Shown one piece after another: positions 11,822 to 23,695 of a DNA stretch of 64,000 bases. The notes beneath the pieces are model-generated. The model did no database searches. It was not told where the DNA came from and saw nothing but the letters and a program-made list of their open reading frames with translations. The position numbers were made by a program, and so were the translations under genes. How positions within the stretch are numbered: the stretch's first letter is position 1; the number at the start of each line of letters is the position of its first letter. This stretch comes from Balaenoptera acutorostrata (Eukaryota > Chordata > Mammalia > Artiodactyla > Balaenopteridae), in NCBI RefSeq assembly GCF_949987535.1, contig NC_080069.1:46117269-46181268 (forward strand). The letters are read 5' to 3'.

Positions 11822-11950
11822 AATTTTTTGAGGTAGCAAAGGATTATGTAAGTGACAAGAAAACATCCTCTGCCCTACAATCAAAATATACCACACTCTT
11901 AGGAGCGAGACCAACCACTTAGGGGAGAAACTTTAGTCAATAAGTAGAAT
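11822..11950 (+). repeat. Unassigned old repeat, copy 1
   Basis: Shares an ordered series of short matches with 13560-13720: GGTAGCAAAGG/GATGGCAAAAG, GAAAACATCCTCTGC/GAAAACATGTCCTGC, GAGACCAACCACTTAGGGGAG/GAAACCAACCTCTTGAGGGA. Same orientation; family not recognised. Confidence 0.5.
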
Positions 11951-12715
11951 TCCTTCCTAAATATTAAAATATTTCAAAGTCTTTGTCTGCATTCAAAGTA
12001 TTAATTGTTTGGGATAACAATTACTTAAATTTCTTCTCTTCTCTCTAATAAATGAAATATGTGTGTGTGTGTGTGTCAAATATCTAAGTGAAAGAAAATT
12101 GTTGGAAATAAGGCTGAAACTTGCCATTACAATACTTTATTAATAAATTCAAAGTAGAGCTAAAGCATGAGTATGGATTCAGCAGATGAATTTTTTGCCA
12201 TCCTAAATATTGTGTGAGCAGTATACAAATTTACTTAAAAGAAAATGTGTGTGAGTGTGATATTATCCTATCATTGCATGCTATTAATTACCTCAGAGAT
12301 TTCTGTGGAGATTATATTCGGTTGAGATTGATGTTACCAAAATCTCTGAGGTGTCAAGTTGAAGTCCTTATTAGATTATTGACATCAGGATGCTTATATG
12401 TAAGAGAAGCTGAAATTATTTGAAAGCCTTTATCAAAGAGATACTTCTATCTTTGGTCACGCTCCTAAAATAAATATAAAAACAGACTTTTCCATCCTAG
12501 TATAGAAATTTGCTACTTTGGGGCTAGTTTGATGGCTATTAACATCATTACTTTGCACATTATGTGTATTTCTGGTAGGTTAGTGGATATTCATGGCTTC
12601 CATTTACCTACTGGGCCACATATCTCTATGCAACACACCTTAAATAACTTTTATTAAAAGCAAGAAAACAAACAAATGCATAAATAATCAAAACACGAAA
12701 ACGAAACTGTTCACT

Positions 12716-12837
12716 TCAATACTTTAGTAAATCATGTGCCTCATAGCTGTCCTCCTGTGATAGTGTTGACTCTGAAATTAGCACCTCAGTTGAAGTCATC
12801 ACATAAGGCGACCTTTCAGATGTCATTTCTTGTATAT
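12716..12837 (-). other. Candidate terminal exon, weak
   Basis: On the minus strand a pyrimidine-rich stretch ending ...CACCTCCAG is a plausible acceptor, with the intron's last base at 12838. The frame then stays open for about 40 codons to a TGA at 12716-12718. The peptide is rich in Ser, Thr and Glu and ends Ala-His-Asp-Leu-Leu-Lys-Tyr. The same frame is also open upstream to 12907, so the splice site is not required to explain it. I recognise no protein, and no polyadenylation signal or upstream exon was confirmed. Chance is a real alternative. Confidence 0.2.
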
Positions 12838-13559
12838 CTGGAGGTGAGGTAACCAGGAAGAGAAGATTAAGAACGGATTCCCAGACCAATGAAGTGGTCT
12901 GAGGCACAAGAGGGATAGTTACAATAACATTAACAGGATGCAGTTGAAAATATTGATCTGTTTCTCAGAATAGATTGGGTTAGGTAAAAAAAAAATTTGA
13001 AGCAAAAGACAGATGAATCAAGGTAGAACCCTGGAGACTATCAAAATTATAAAGATGGTTAGAAGAGGAGTAAGTGATTAAGGATAGAGGATATTAGTGA
13101 ATAGAGAAAGAATCGGTTCTCTGTATATTAAAGAAAGAATATATTTCTCAACATTAGTAAAATCTTATACCCTCATCTACTTTATAGCAAATAGAAGTTA
13201 ATTCTCTTCAATTATTGGAAATTTTGTATCTAATAATACGTGTCAATTAGAGGATAGGAAATATATACCTCTTGCCCAACTGACAAAGAAGGTGTAGGTC
13301 TCAATGAGTTGGAAAGTGCTTTACAGTATTTCCCTGAATTTGGCAACAGCCTATTAACAGAAGATTTAAGTAACTTTCAGTGGTCATAGGACAGGGTAGT
13401 GAGCATGGCAAATTTTCGTATTCACAGTCATTTTCTACTATAGTCTGTTACTTAGTAAGTGACCTTTCTTGCATTCCAAATAGCAAATTGAATTGATCTC
13501 ATGAATACAACTACTTAGTCAGACTGTCTCTCCTCCCCCTGCTCCCTAGCTGGGAAACA

Positions 13560-13720
13560 GAGGATGGGGTCAGATCAGAGGATATCTTGGGATGGCAAAA
13601 GAAGCACGCAAGTCATATAGGTGAGAGGAAAACATGTCCTGCTGTATGATCAAAGCAGCAACTATACATTCTATCCTTGGGGAAGAAACCAACCTCTTGA
13701 GGGAAAGAAGAAACATAAGG
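13560..13720 (+). repeat. Unassigned old repeat, copy 2
   Basis: Partner of 11822-11950. The minus-strand open frame at 13613-13810 overlaps it and is therefore unlikely to be a gene. Confidence 0.5.
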
Positions 13721-16429
13721 AAATAGAGGGACCAAGAATCTCACATACTCCTGAGAAGTGATGCTTGAATAACTGAAAGGTGGGAATTGCATCAAAATAG
13801 TCTGCAGCATTACAGCAATTTATCTGAAATCTACATTCTCAAAAAGTCCTCAAAGTCAAAAGTTTCTTTATAAGTTTAATACCTAAAACTCATTTGGTGG
13901 CAAAAATCTGAATGGACCTCACTCTATTTAAACATGAGTTAATATATTTATGTTCATATTCTTATGTTTTACTCTAGAAATATTTAAGTGATTGGTTTTT
14001 TGTTGCTACTCCTGATCCCGCTGTGTGGTATTACATCATATATGGCATATATTCCTCTCTAAAATACAAAACATTCCAAATTCTGAAAAAAGACTGGATG
14101 GCCCTAGGTTTTGTGTTTTTTTTGTGTTGTATTATTTTCTAGTGATTCTGTGTCTCTGTAGCATATTAGAAAAATCAGAAGTGTACCTATGACTCTGGGG
14201 TTGCCAGAAGTAAAAATACAGGACTTACAATTAAATTTTAATTTCAGATAAAAAAACAGACTCTTTTTTTAGTATAAATATGTTCCATGCAATATTTGGG
14301 GCATCCTCATAGTAAATAAATATTTGTTGTTTATCTGAAATTCAAATTTAACAAGTGTCTGGTGGTTTATCTGGGAAACCTCAACCTAAAATGTGAAGAT
14401 AAGATTGTCCTTAACGCACACTATTTCTTTTCTCATTTAAGTTTTCTCACTGGTGCATCCCTAGCAGTTAAGAATATTTTAAACTCTTTGTATTTTATAG
14501 TTCTCTTTTACAAAAAAGAAAGTAACTGATGACTGTGCTTTGTCAAATGATTCATCTTCTTCTTGTTTATCTCTATCCACCAAAGATTCAGATAAAGTCT
14601 TCTAATTTATGATATCTTGCCCTACCTTGTAAGGGTCACTGATACAGTGTCAAGAATTTGGCTTATAATAAGTGGTTATGAGATTGGTGCAAAATTTATT
14701 CTATTAAATTAAACTTACAGAATTATTAAAGAGAAAATCTGTAGAGTTTATAGACATGAACTTTTTAAAAAGTGTATTAGTGACAAAGAAGTAACACATA
14801 GAAAACATTTTATAAGGTTATTTAAGATATAGTAAAACTGGAAGTGGCCTAAAAGGAGATGAACTAGATCAAATCTTATGATAAACTTCTACTGCTTCAA
14901 CCTCACACTTAGCAGTTTATCATATGGCCTTTATTTATCTTAACTAACTTGTAAACTTTTAAAAGCTTGAGTGTTATCATATTTTTTTTCATTATCCATA
15001 TACACATACTTTTATCATTCATCACTTTCAGGTTACTGATTTGTTATACACATAACAGCAGTTTGGGAGAGACCAAGATATTGCCACTTACTGGATTGAG
15101 TGCTATCCTACTTTAGAAAGAAGAGATTATTACTCAAACCTACATGACTAATGAGAGAAATTTATTCCACACATAAAACCAAAACATTAGACTTGCTTCT
15201 CTTCTTTCCTCTCTGGTGCTTTGTACAATTTATATTTTATTCCTGTTTAGGGAGATGCATCTTAACATGCTTCTCAGACATATTGCTTTAAAGTGACCAT
15301 TGGTAAAATTTCAAAGATATATTTTTATTTATTTACATAAGAGAATATCACTCTTGTGTAAGTTAAATCAATATGCATATTAAAGAACAAAGATAATTGA
15401 AGACCAAATTTCCTCTTTTTCAGACAAAGATACTCATTTCAAAAGTTTATTAACAGTTCAAAACACATAAAGAAATCTTAAGTGTTACATAGGTGATTAT
15501 ATTTAAAAAGAAATATTACAAAACATGGTGTTTCCAAGATCAGAATGCTTTTATTATTATTCTCATATATTTAAACTATTTAACTTAAACTATTTATGGA
15601 TTTTCGTTTTAGAAAATAGAGAAGAACACAATTTAAAATAATGACAATGATATAAGAAAGTTTAAAACTTAAAATAGTATTTGGCATATTTATGTTAACC
15701 AGAGGTTATTTCCAAATCTCTCATTATAGAACTAGAAATCTGGTCAAGCACAGTTCTATTAATTACTATCAACTTTGAGTTTCAACAAAAATGTGAATTG
15801 TCTAATTTCAACTAGGTATAAGCAATACTAAGCCAGACATCCTACAAATTTTATTAGCCACATTCTTAAAATGTTCTGGAAGAATTCTAGATGTTTTCAT
15901 TTGTTTTATGGTTTTATAAAAGTCTTCATAATGTTTTGCAAAAGTGTTACTCACTCTTCTTCCAAAGAATTTGAATTTTGCATCTCAAACTCTTAAAAAT
16001 AAGATTTATTGATCTTGCTGTATTTTATCAGCTACCGCCGATCCCTTTTTCCCTTGAACACTAAATCATCACATCTCTACATCCACTGTGATTGCCTTTA
16101 GTGTTTTATCAAAACTTAAGAAAAGCCCAATTATTCTACATTTTCTAGGAAAGTGTCTCCAGGAATCAACTACATCCCCCCCCAAAAAATGGTGTTTGTA
16201 TATCTAGAGTGACACAATTTGATTTCTATTCCTAGTTCACTTAGATTAAACAATGGACAAAATGTTACCTGCCTTATCTATATTTTACAGGGAAAAATTA
16301 TGATTAAGATGCAAAAACGTGCTTTGTTAAAATTAAATGAAATTAAAATATGAGACATTCGCAATTATTAAGATTCGTAATGATGAGGATCCTTCGTTTT
16401 GTATACTTATAGGGTTTAATTCAGAACCT

Positions 16430-16740
16430 GTAGGAGATACTGCTATCTGTCCACTAAAACCGTTCTCCCATTTTTATGAAGCGCACAGCTAGACAACGCT
16501 TTCCTGCCTCTTTTGCAATTAGGTATGGCTCTCTGCCTGAATTTCAAGTAATGGAATGAGAGTGGAAGAGATGAGTGCCCTGAGGCTTGCCACAATGAAG
16601 CGTCCCATGTTTGGGCTTTCATACTTTTTTCTTCTTGGATGGCTAGATACAGAAAATGACAAGGCTCTTGAGAATGACGTAGCCACAGAGTGAATGAACT
16701 CTTGGTGCCTGAATGGGGCAAGTTTGTCAATGACAAATCA
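16430..16740 (+). mobile_element. Old MaLR/MLT1-like LTR fragment
   Basis: The order of short motifs ('CCTGCCTCTTTTGCAATTAGGTATGGC' near 16504, 'AAGTAATGGAATGAGAGTGGAAG' near 16547, 'GGATGGCTAGATACAG' near 16637) resembles MLT1-type LTRs of mammals. The long minus-strand open frame over this region (97 codons) has no motif and is a by-product. Family assignment is tentative. Confidence 0.45.
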
Positions 16741-19700
16741 AATCTTTGCTCAAGTCCTAGGAAAATGAAATTTTAGGACTATTTGTATTCAAAGCATAGC
16801 CATTTATAATTGATCGGGCCCTATTATCCTTGAAATGAAGTCCTACCTATGTGATGGGATGGGGGGTCATTACTTTTATACCATTACAGATGTCAGAGAA
16901 ATTATGATCAGAAGATGATTATATGAAATGTTATCTAAATGATAATTATCTGAGTTTCAAAGTTGAACCATCTACTCTGCATAAGTAGGCAAATTTTGCA
17001 AGTATCTTTAAGAAGGAGAAACAGTAAGGTTTGTGTATAGTTGCTGTTTTATTATAGTTCTTTGCTAAGAATATTAATATTCTCATTAAATTACCTCTGT
17101 CCTCTAACTGGGCTTGATTCTGTCAAAGGTGTGATGAGGGTTAATATGAATGGATAATAGAGTAAATGATTCCTTGAATGATTATATACTTAGGCTTCTC
17201 TTCATTGTCAGTTTTCTAAAAGTAGTCATAGTTTTCCCCCTTTGTTTTAAGTAGTTAAAACTGACATAATAGAAAACTTCTCCAAAAGACATAAAAGGTG
17301 ACTTGAATGCAATATTATATTTTAGAAGTAGATGGGAAAACTCCTTGAAAATACCTGAGCAGCATGGAATGATGTCACCATTAACAACAGCTTGGACTAT
17401 ATGAATCATGTCTGTGTTACTGTAAAAATGTGAGCATATGGCAAATTCTCTGTGCTTCTGTCTCTGTCCCTCTGTGTGTCTCTCTGTCTTTCTTGTCTCC
17501 TTCTCACATGCACACGCTTACAGCCATTGATGTCACTAGGGCACTTTTCTGCCCAATTTCTGTTTTGTTTTTTTTTAAATTTTTATATAAACGGACATTT
17601 CCCTAACATCTCTGATTATGGCAAATATGATTTGTTGTATTGAGTTTAAAAAAAATTCTTTAGGTCTCTTTAACTTCTTGCTTCACATATTGGCCTGCAA
17701 TGCTTTACACTTAAAAAAAAACCTCAATATAATTGTTCTCAGATATAGTCCACACGATGTAGAAATAACAATTGTTCCATCTCCATCACACGTTATTCAT
17801 TAACTGCAGAGCCACCATTATCAGTCTGCTTGCTGAATATTCTCTCCTACTCCCCACTCCCCGAATTTCCCTGTGACTGATAAGGCTTTTAGTGCATAGT
17901 GAGGACCTTTATTATAATAAAACCATAAAAATTAAATGAACATAGATAGTTACCAACAGAAAAATCACATACCAAATGGGGCTAAATAATGTTTTTCTTT
18001 AGGTAAATATTTACTTTTTCTCTGAATTTAATTTATTACTATTTTACCTGAAAAATTTGGTATAATTTGTAGTTGAGAATAATGTATTCTCCCCTAATAC
18101 CAGGAAGACCACATCTTTAATAATATCTTCAATATTATTTTTCAAGGAAGGCCCTGAGACACTCCTAAAGTTTTTGTTCATTTACCATCATTTAGAATAT
18201 CTAAATTCTATTTTCATAAAAGTCATGCATTTTAACATTCAAATTCATATATTTAAACATTCAAATTACAATTGTTTATTCAATAATGTGCAATGAGATT
18301 TGGTTAACAAACATTTCGTCGTATCCATCATGGTACAGGCCTGTTCAAAACTACTGAGACATATACAGCAGTACTTTGTGCTCTACAGTAAGGGGGTTTA
18401 CAAACTCTACACATTTGAGAGAGATTTTAGGAAAGATTCCTGGGAGCATGTGACATCTGTGTCTACAGATAAGTTAAATAAATAGCTGTTTTACCCCCAA
18501 ATTGTCTCATCTGAAGCCTCCAAAATATTCTGCATGTCTGAAATACCCATGAGATTTAGAGCCAACAGTTAACACATAAAGGGAAAATATAATTCATGTG
18601 TCAAGGCAAGATACCTGAATATTAAAATCTAGATCATCTTTCTATCTTCTCCTAACATAGTAGAGAATTCTGATTGAGTTCTACCCCTTCAGCTCTAACC
18701 AAGTGTGGATATAAGAAACAGTTCTCTAAGGAGCATGTCTCTAAGTGTTAGCCAAGAGTTCATTAGGATAGCTTTCATTATCTTGCTCAGCGATTTTTAC
18801 AGAGAGAGTAGAGAGGCTGGATATAAATTTTTCTGCAAGATAAGTGTCAGGAAAAAAAGAAGTTAATATCTTCTGGTGAACAAAGTTTTTTTTTTCTTTC
18901 CACGGAAAATTGAGAGTTATATAATTCATTACATTTCTCTCTCAGTGTATGATACTCAAAAATGTCAGCCTGTGATCAAAAAATAAAGTTTTTTCCTCCC
19001 CCTTTACTACATTACTTTTGTCCTTACTTTGTTCTCAAAAAATTATTTCTTGGTCTTCTCTCATCATGGTTTTATTAGAATCTTCCAGACATTCATATTT
19101 TAGTAAGGATCATAGAAATAAATATAAATAATAACATGCATTTATAGATGTAAATGTACATATGTATATAATTGTTTATATTTAGTTAAAAATATATGAT
19201 CCATTTCCTACTTTTACAAGGCAATTTACATGTTTTCTCCTTACTTTATACATTTTTAAATAAACCTACATCTTTGGTTCAAAGCCTTAACAGTTACTAA
19301 AGAAAATTCAGATGAAAAATAGTGAGACTAAAGTTTGAGTGCAGGAAAAAAAAAAAAGAATGGAAAAGAGCTTTTAATAATTTGATTCATCCCTATCCCC
19401 ACCTAATCCCTAGAAGAAAGGAAACACATCATAGTAGTATTTGAGAATAGCACTGCTCTCTCTTAGTTCTGTGACATTAGAAACTTTGCAGCTACACTGT
19501 GAGAAGCTGCAAACTGCTCAGATTTTTGCCGTCTTCCATAAAAGGTTAACTCTATCATTTTGAGAAATGTTAACAAAATAACATCCATTTTGCTTACTTT
19601 CTGCTTTCGGGAAAAGGTCAGCTTTCCTAGAAATACTATTTCTTATTTAGCACTCAATTTCTTTCTATTTAATGATCCTATTAAAAACATTTCAATTTAA

Positions 19701-20560
19701 TTAGAAAAAAGGATGATTAGAAATATAATAGAAGCCTAAAATGAAGCAAACACCATCTCTCTCTCTCTCTCTCTCTCTGTCTCTATCTCACACACACACA
19801 GACACAAACAAATTATTTTGGACATAATATGTTACTTTTCAAATGTGAGGACATTACAAAAATTTGCATTGATGTGGGAGTTGGGCCGTAAAACATATCA
19901 TACTGTCAATTCATAATTAATAAGAGGTAGTAAGAATTTTTACATCCCTTTCACGGAGAGATGAGTTACCAAGGCAAAATTTAGAATGTTTGGACTAATA
20001 TAGGTAATTCAGATTCTGGCTATTTCCATGCTTTACCACGCTGTAGCTAAATGTACCTAAGAAACATTTCCGAAGGTCAGAAGATGAAGAGTAAACTAAG
20101 ATTATCTATTCTTATTTATATAATTTATGATACATAGTTATGTGTGCTTGTAAGATTATTTATGTTTAATGGTTATATGGATCCTGGAATTCTCTAAATC
20201 ATGTGTTTCTAAGGTCTTAGAAAGGAATTTTATCCACGTTAGAGGCTAATTTTGTGTTTCAATATTTTTGCAGCAAATTATTGATAAGAGGACTTTTGTT
20301 GATAAATATTTAAAGGTATAGCTAATGCTTTTGAAAGTAATTTTTGTTTTGTTTTCTTATATTCGGAAAATTTTGCTGGAGTTAGGAGAGAGCTTTACGT
20401 GTTTGCCTTCATTTTTAAAATGTGGGCCAGACAGAGCTGAACCCCTTAGAGATTTATGAGGATGTCAAAATAGCCCCCTCAGAGTAAAATTCTACTGCTG
20501 CTCCTACATTTTACAGAGCATGCTAGTACTGGTCCTCTAAACACTGTACCTTTAACTCAG
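16741..20560. other. Mostly unannotated AT-rich sequence
   Basis: No gene or repeat recognised apart from the CT/CA tract at 19755-19800. Confidence 0.4.
19755..19800. repeat. (CT)n-(CA)n compound microsatellite
   Basis: CT units at 19755-19778, a short interruption, then CA units at 19789-19800. Confidence 0.95.
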
Positions 20561-20564
20561 AGGT

Positions 20565-20705
20565 CTTCAGCTAATATGGTGGAGAGGGACAGAGAAAAGA
20601 AATACCAGAATCAATTTGGTACCCGTTCTTTAAAATCTTTTTCCAGAGCCCCACACATGCTAATTCTGAATTTCCGGGTATGGATCTATAATGAGGATTA
20701 ATTAA
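20565..20705 (+). mobile_element. hAT-type MER5-like relic
   Basis: 'CCAGAGCCCCACACATGCTAATTCTGAATTTCCGGG' near 20644 follows the layout of MER5-type non-autonomous hAT elements. The termini are too decayed to fix. Confidence 0.4.
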
Positions 20706-20731
20706 GATGTGAGAGCTTATTGTCATGGTCT

Positions 20732-20960
20732 ACAGTAAGGACTGACAAATTTTCTATCAAGGGTCACATAGTAAATATTCTAATCTGCGAGGGACCTATG
20801 GTCTCTTGCAAATCCTCATCTCTGCTAATATTATAGCACAAACACATTAGTAAGCAGCCCTTAAATGAATGAGAAGTGTGACCATGGTTGTTGGAAAGAT
20901 GTCCTATTTATCTTTCCTATCTCCAGCTGGCAGTATCTGGTAACTGGTATGGGTTTAATC
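20732..20960 (+). mobile_element. hAT-Charlie-type non-autonomous relic
   Basis: Contains 'GACAAATTTTCTATCAAGGGTCACATAGTAAATATTCTAA' near 20741 and 'GGGACCTATGGTCTCTTGCAA' near 20790, followed by 'ATTATAGCACAAAC', the order seen in a common mammalian hAT-Charlie MER element. The right end is lost where L1 sequence begins. Exact subfamily unknown. Confidence 0.55.
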
Positions 20961-20971
20961 AAAATGGTGTG

Positions 20972-21310
20972 GATTGACAAAACCACAATGAGATATTACC
21001 TCACACTTGTCAGAATGGCTATTATCAAAAAGTCTACAAATAACAAATGTTGCCAGGGATGTGGAGAAAAGGGAACCCTTGCACATTCTTGGTGGGAATG
21101 TAAATTGGTGCAGCCATTATTGAAAGTAGTATGGAGATTCCTCAAAAAACAAAAAATAGAACTACCATATGATCCAGCGATTCCACTCCTGGGTATATAT
21201 ATAAAGAAAACAAAAACAGTAATTCAAAAAGGTTCATGAACCCCATGTGTATAGCAGCATTATTTACAATAGCCAAGATATTGAGGCAACCTAAGTGTCC
21301 TCCAACCTAT
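20972..21310 (+). mobile_element. L1 ORF2 C-terminal fragment
   Basis: Encodes the L1 ORF2 C-terminal region from Lys-Thr-Thr-Met-Arg-Tyr through the Cys-x-Cys-Gly-Glu-Lys-Gly-Thr segment and Tyr-Asp-Pro-Ala-Ile-Pro-Leu-Leu-Gly. The frame continues to a stop at about 21238 and the L1 match ends near 21310 without a 3' UTR. It is therefore truncated on both sides. Confidence 0.9.
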
Positions 21311-21861
21311 AAATTATGCACTCATCTACTTATCATTAATGTTATTTTAAATTTGGCAATGTCCATGTCTGTTCTGTAATGTACTCATTCTGCATTTGAG
21401 TCCTCTTCAATACTTAGCAATCTATTTCCAGCTTTTAAAAAAATTCCGTGATAACTGTTACAGTTAATGCACTTATCACATGCCATTTAAAATGTTCATT
21501 ATATAATGCTGTACATATTAAATAAATATCCATTTAATCAGTTACTAATTTTATACCTATACCAAAAACTATGGCTTTATGGAATTGACTTCAGTGAAAC
21601 ATAGAAAATAAACATGCCCCATTAACAGCCCCATAGTCTTACAACAATACATGGATTAACAACAATGGAAGAGTTACAGTGAAGGATTTTTTGGCAGCTG
21701 TATAGTAACCAGCTCAGTGATGTGTACCTATTTATTATCTTTAGGACTTCTGCTTAATGGTTGCCATACAGAGGATGGTATTGACCCCATCCTTTACCCA
21801 AAATTAACTTGGAGGTTGAAATGAATGGTGTAGCACAAGTACCAAGAGCTTATGAAGAGAT

Positions 21862-22200
21862 TTTTTTTTTGATTTACAGTGTTTCAAGTGTACAGCAAAA
21901 TGATTTTGTTATCCATACTATATATATATTTTTTTCTAGATACTTTTCCATTATAGGTTATCACATGATATTGGATATAGTTCCCTGAGCTATGCAGTAG
22001 CTCCTTGTTGGGTATCTATTTTATATATAGTAGTACGTATCTGTTCATCCCAAACTCCTAATTTATTCCTCCCCCCTACCTTTCAGTTTTGGTAAGCATA
22101 AATTTATTTTCTATGTCTGTGAGTCTGTTTATTTTGTAAATAAGTTCATTTGTATCATTTTTTTTCTTTAGATTCCACATCTAAGTGATATCTTGATTTC
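21862..22200 (-). mobile_element. L1 3' UTR, antisense, inside the LTR copy
   Basis: A T-run followed by complements of L1 3' UTR landmarks: 'GATTTACAGTGTTTCAAGTGTACAGC' near 21870, 'AGTTCCCTGAGCTATGCAGTAG' near 21980 and 'GATTCCACATCTAAGTGATAT' near 22170. It splits the LTR homology into two blocks, so it inserted after the ERV. Confidence 0.8.
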
Positions 22201-22272
22201 TTATGCATATATTGAGGTTTTCTGAAAGAGTAGGGAAGGCATCCAAGCTAGTGCAAAAAGGGGCAAGTGGCA

Positions 22273-22284
22273 TGTGTATGTGTG

Positions 22285-22320
<36 letters not shown>

Positions 22321-22324
22321 TGTG
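22273..22324. repeat. (TG)n microsatellite
   Basis: Perfect TG units at 22287-22318 with imperfect flanks; it lies within the LTR-like copy. Confidence 0.95.
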
Positions 22325-22559
22325 AGATAGAGGGTGGGGCCAAGGTCAGGTTTGCCTGGTGCACTGGTCAGGTTTGCCTGGTCTGACCTTCCCTGTTGGT
22401 GTCAAGGGAGTGCGCATCTGGAATTTCTTTTCAGCTTGCCCAGATATGTGGCAAAGGAGGATGGTGGGACTTGAAAGTTGTCAATAGTCAAATATCAAAA
22501 ATTAAGCGAGACTTTCTTTCAAACTTGGTGGTTAAATTTGACCTTGTTTGAGTACATGA

Positions 22560-22761
22560 GACTTGAAGCTGAGACCAGTAAGGGAGGTTAAAATTCTGTT
22601 GCATGCCTTGTGCAAGTGTTGAGCATTCTACACTTTGTGATGTGAAATATGTGCCTTGGTCACTATCATTGATGACTTGAACAATGAAGAGGATATAGAG
22701 TGTCTTGTTGATGCCTTGTATTATTATTGCTTTAGAATGTGCAGAGTTGGGTTTGACCTTG

Positions 22762-22823
<62 letters not shown>

Positions 22824-23060
22824 TTAGGGCAGATACAGTTAGCCCTAAATTAAGGCTAACTTGTTAACAAGAAATTAACAGAGTTCTTTACCCCAAAGGA
22901 GCAACTTAAAGAAGTTTTATAGGTGGACCAGAGTGCACACCATTGGCAATGGCCCAAGAGTCTGCAAAAATATGCTGATGGGGTCCGTTGATGGTCAGTG
23001 AATCCTCTAGTGCTAAGGTGACTGCCTGAAATCCAGCCAATTTTGCTGACTCTTGGATCA
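22560..23060 (-). pseudogene. ERV-L-like pol remnant (RNase H and integrase)
   Basis: On the minus strand, 23050-22906 reads as an RNase H piece: a Phe-Gln-Ala-Val-x-Leu-Ala-Leu-Glu segment, then Phe-Ala-Asp-Ser-Trp-Ala-Ile-Ala-Asn-Gly, the active-site Asp codon being at 22960-22962. Further on, 22661-22638 reads Asp-Gln-Gly-Thr-Tyr-Phe-Thr-Ser, the second-Asp motif of a retroviral integrase core. It is followed in frame by a Phe-Asn-Leu-Pro-Tyr segment (about 22593-22576). An expanded TG tract and missing sequence separate the two. The Asp-Gln-Gly form of the motif suggests class III (ERV-L) rather than gammaretroviral pol. No full domain survives; this is non-functional. Confidence 0.65.
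22762..22821. repeat. (TA)n(TG)n microsatellite
   Basis: A short TA run then about 25 perfect TG units at 22771-22821, between the RNase H and integrase remnants. Confidence 0.95.
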
Positions 23061-23309
23061 TTGGATTAAATCTATAAAAGTAAGTTTGTAGGGTGAGCAA
23101 ATAGGGCACAAAGCAGCACAACTCCAAGTACATGCTTGCAAACAGGCAGCAACAGAGCAAAAGCACAAGATAGTCAATAGGTAGCAGCTCAAAGTACAAG
23201 CATACCAACAGACAGGAGCCATGTGGCCAGCCAAAGCAAGAGAAGAAAGACCACTGGTGGTGGTCATTTTCTAAGACACCCTGCTTGCTGTGCAAACAGC
23301 TTTGCGGTT

Positions 23310-23695
23310 GCCTATTGAGGGTAGGATCAACCCTTTCCCACCCAAAATTGGTTCAGGTGCTAAGACGGATAATACTACACATTCACCAAGAGCGTATGAA
23401 GAGATTCATTGCTCATATATTGAGACTTTGTGAGTAGAGGAGGGCAGAAACACAAGTATTGTGAAAAAATGTCTTAGAAAGGAGGAGTGGCTTTATTTTT
23501 TATTGTTTTTAGAGGCTGGGACTAGCAAAGGGTTACTGCATTCAGGCTGGCTTTTCTGTGGTTTGAACTTCCCAACTTGTATCAAGGTAGGGGATAATCC
23601 AGGCTTTCTATAGCTCACCAGATATCATAAAAGAAGAAAAGGAGCATAGTAGGGCTTGAGAGATATCTCGGTCAAACATCAAAAAAGGAGTCAGA
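23310..23695 (-). mobile_element. Decayed ERV LTR copy, upstream side
   Basis: Diverged direct-repeat partner of 21770-22515, placed upstream of the pol remnant when read on the minus strand, hence the likely 5' LTR. On the minus strand an AATAAAAAATAAAG stretch near 23500 could be the old TATA or polyadenylation region. Boundaries are approximate. Confidence 0.5.

Larger units (their letters stand above)
11386..16429. other. Mostly unannotated sequence, no confident gene
   Basis: About 5 kb in which I recognise no repeat family with confidence. It holds a TG microsatellite at 12059-12077, a weak minus-strand exon candidate at 12716-12837, and two related segments at about 11822-11950 and 13560-13720 (listed separately). 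Most short open frames have no context. Confidence 0.4.
21770..22515 (-). mobile_element. Decayed ERV LTR copy, downstream side
   Basis: Two parts, 21788-21862 and about 22192-22515, match in order the segment at 23310-23695: CCCAAAATTAACTT/CCCAAAATTGGTTC, ACCAAGAGCTTATGAAGAGAT/ACCAAGAGCGTATGAAGAGAT, CATATATTGAG in both, TTGGTGTCAAGG/TTGTATCAAGGT, and TCAAATATCAAAAA/TCAAACATCAAAAA. An L1 3' end interrupts it. Because the two copies flank retroviral pol remnants read on the minus strand, I interpret this one as the 3' LTR. The match is by eye and diverged; the outer edges are uncertain. Confidence 0.5.

Noticed and set aside
16443..16736. 97-codon minus-strand frame.
   Set aside because: Overlaps an MLT1-like LTR and shows no domain.
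22656..22853. 65-codon plus-strand frame with a Cys-Val repeat.
   Set aside because: Translation of the TG microsatellite, antisense to the ERV pol remnant.
23058..23295. Cys/Leu-rich minus-strand frames that look like membrane segments.
   Set aside because: The hydrophobic run has no family match and sits between the ERV LTR copy and the pol remnant; more likely decayed ERV sequence.
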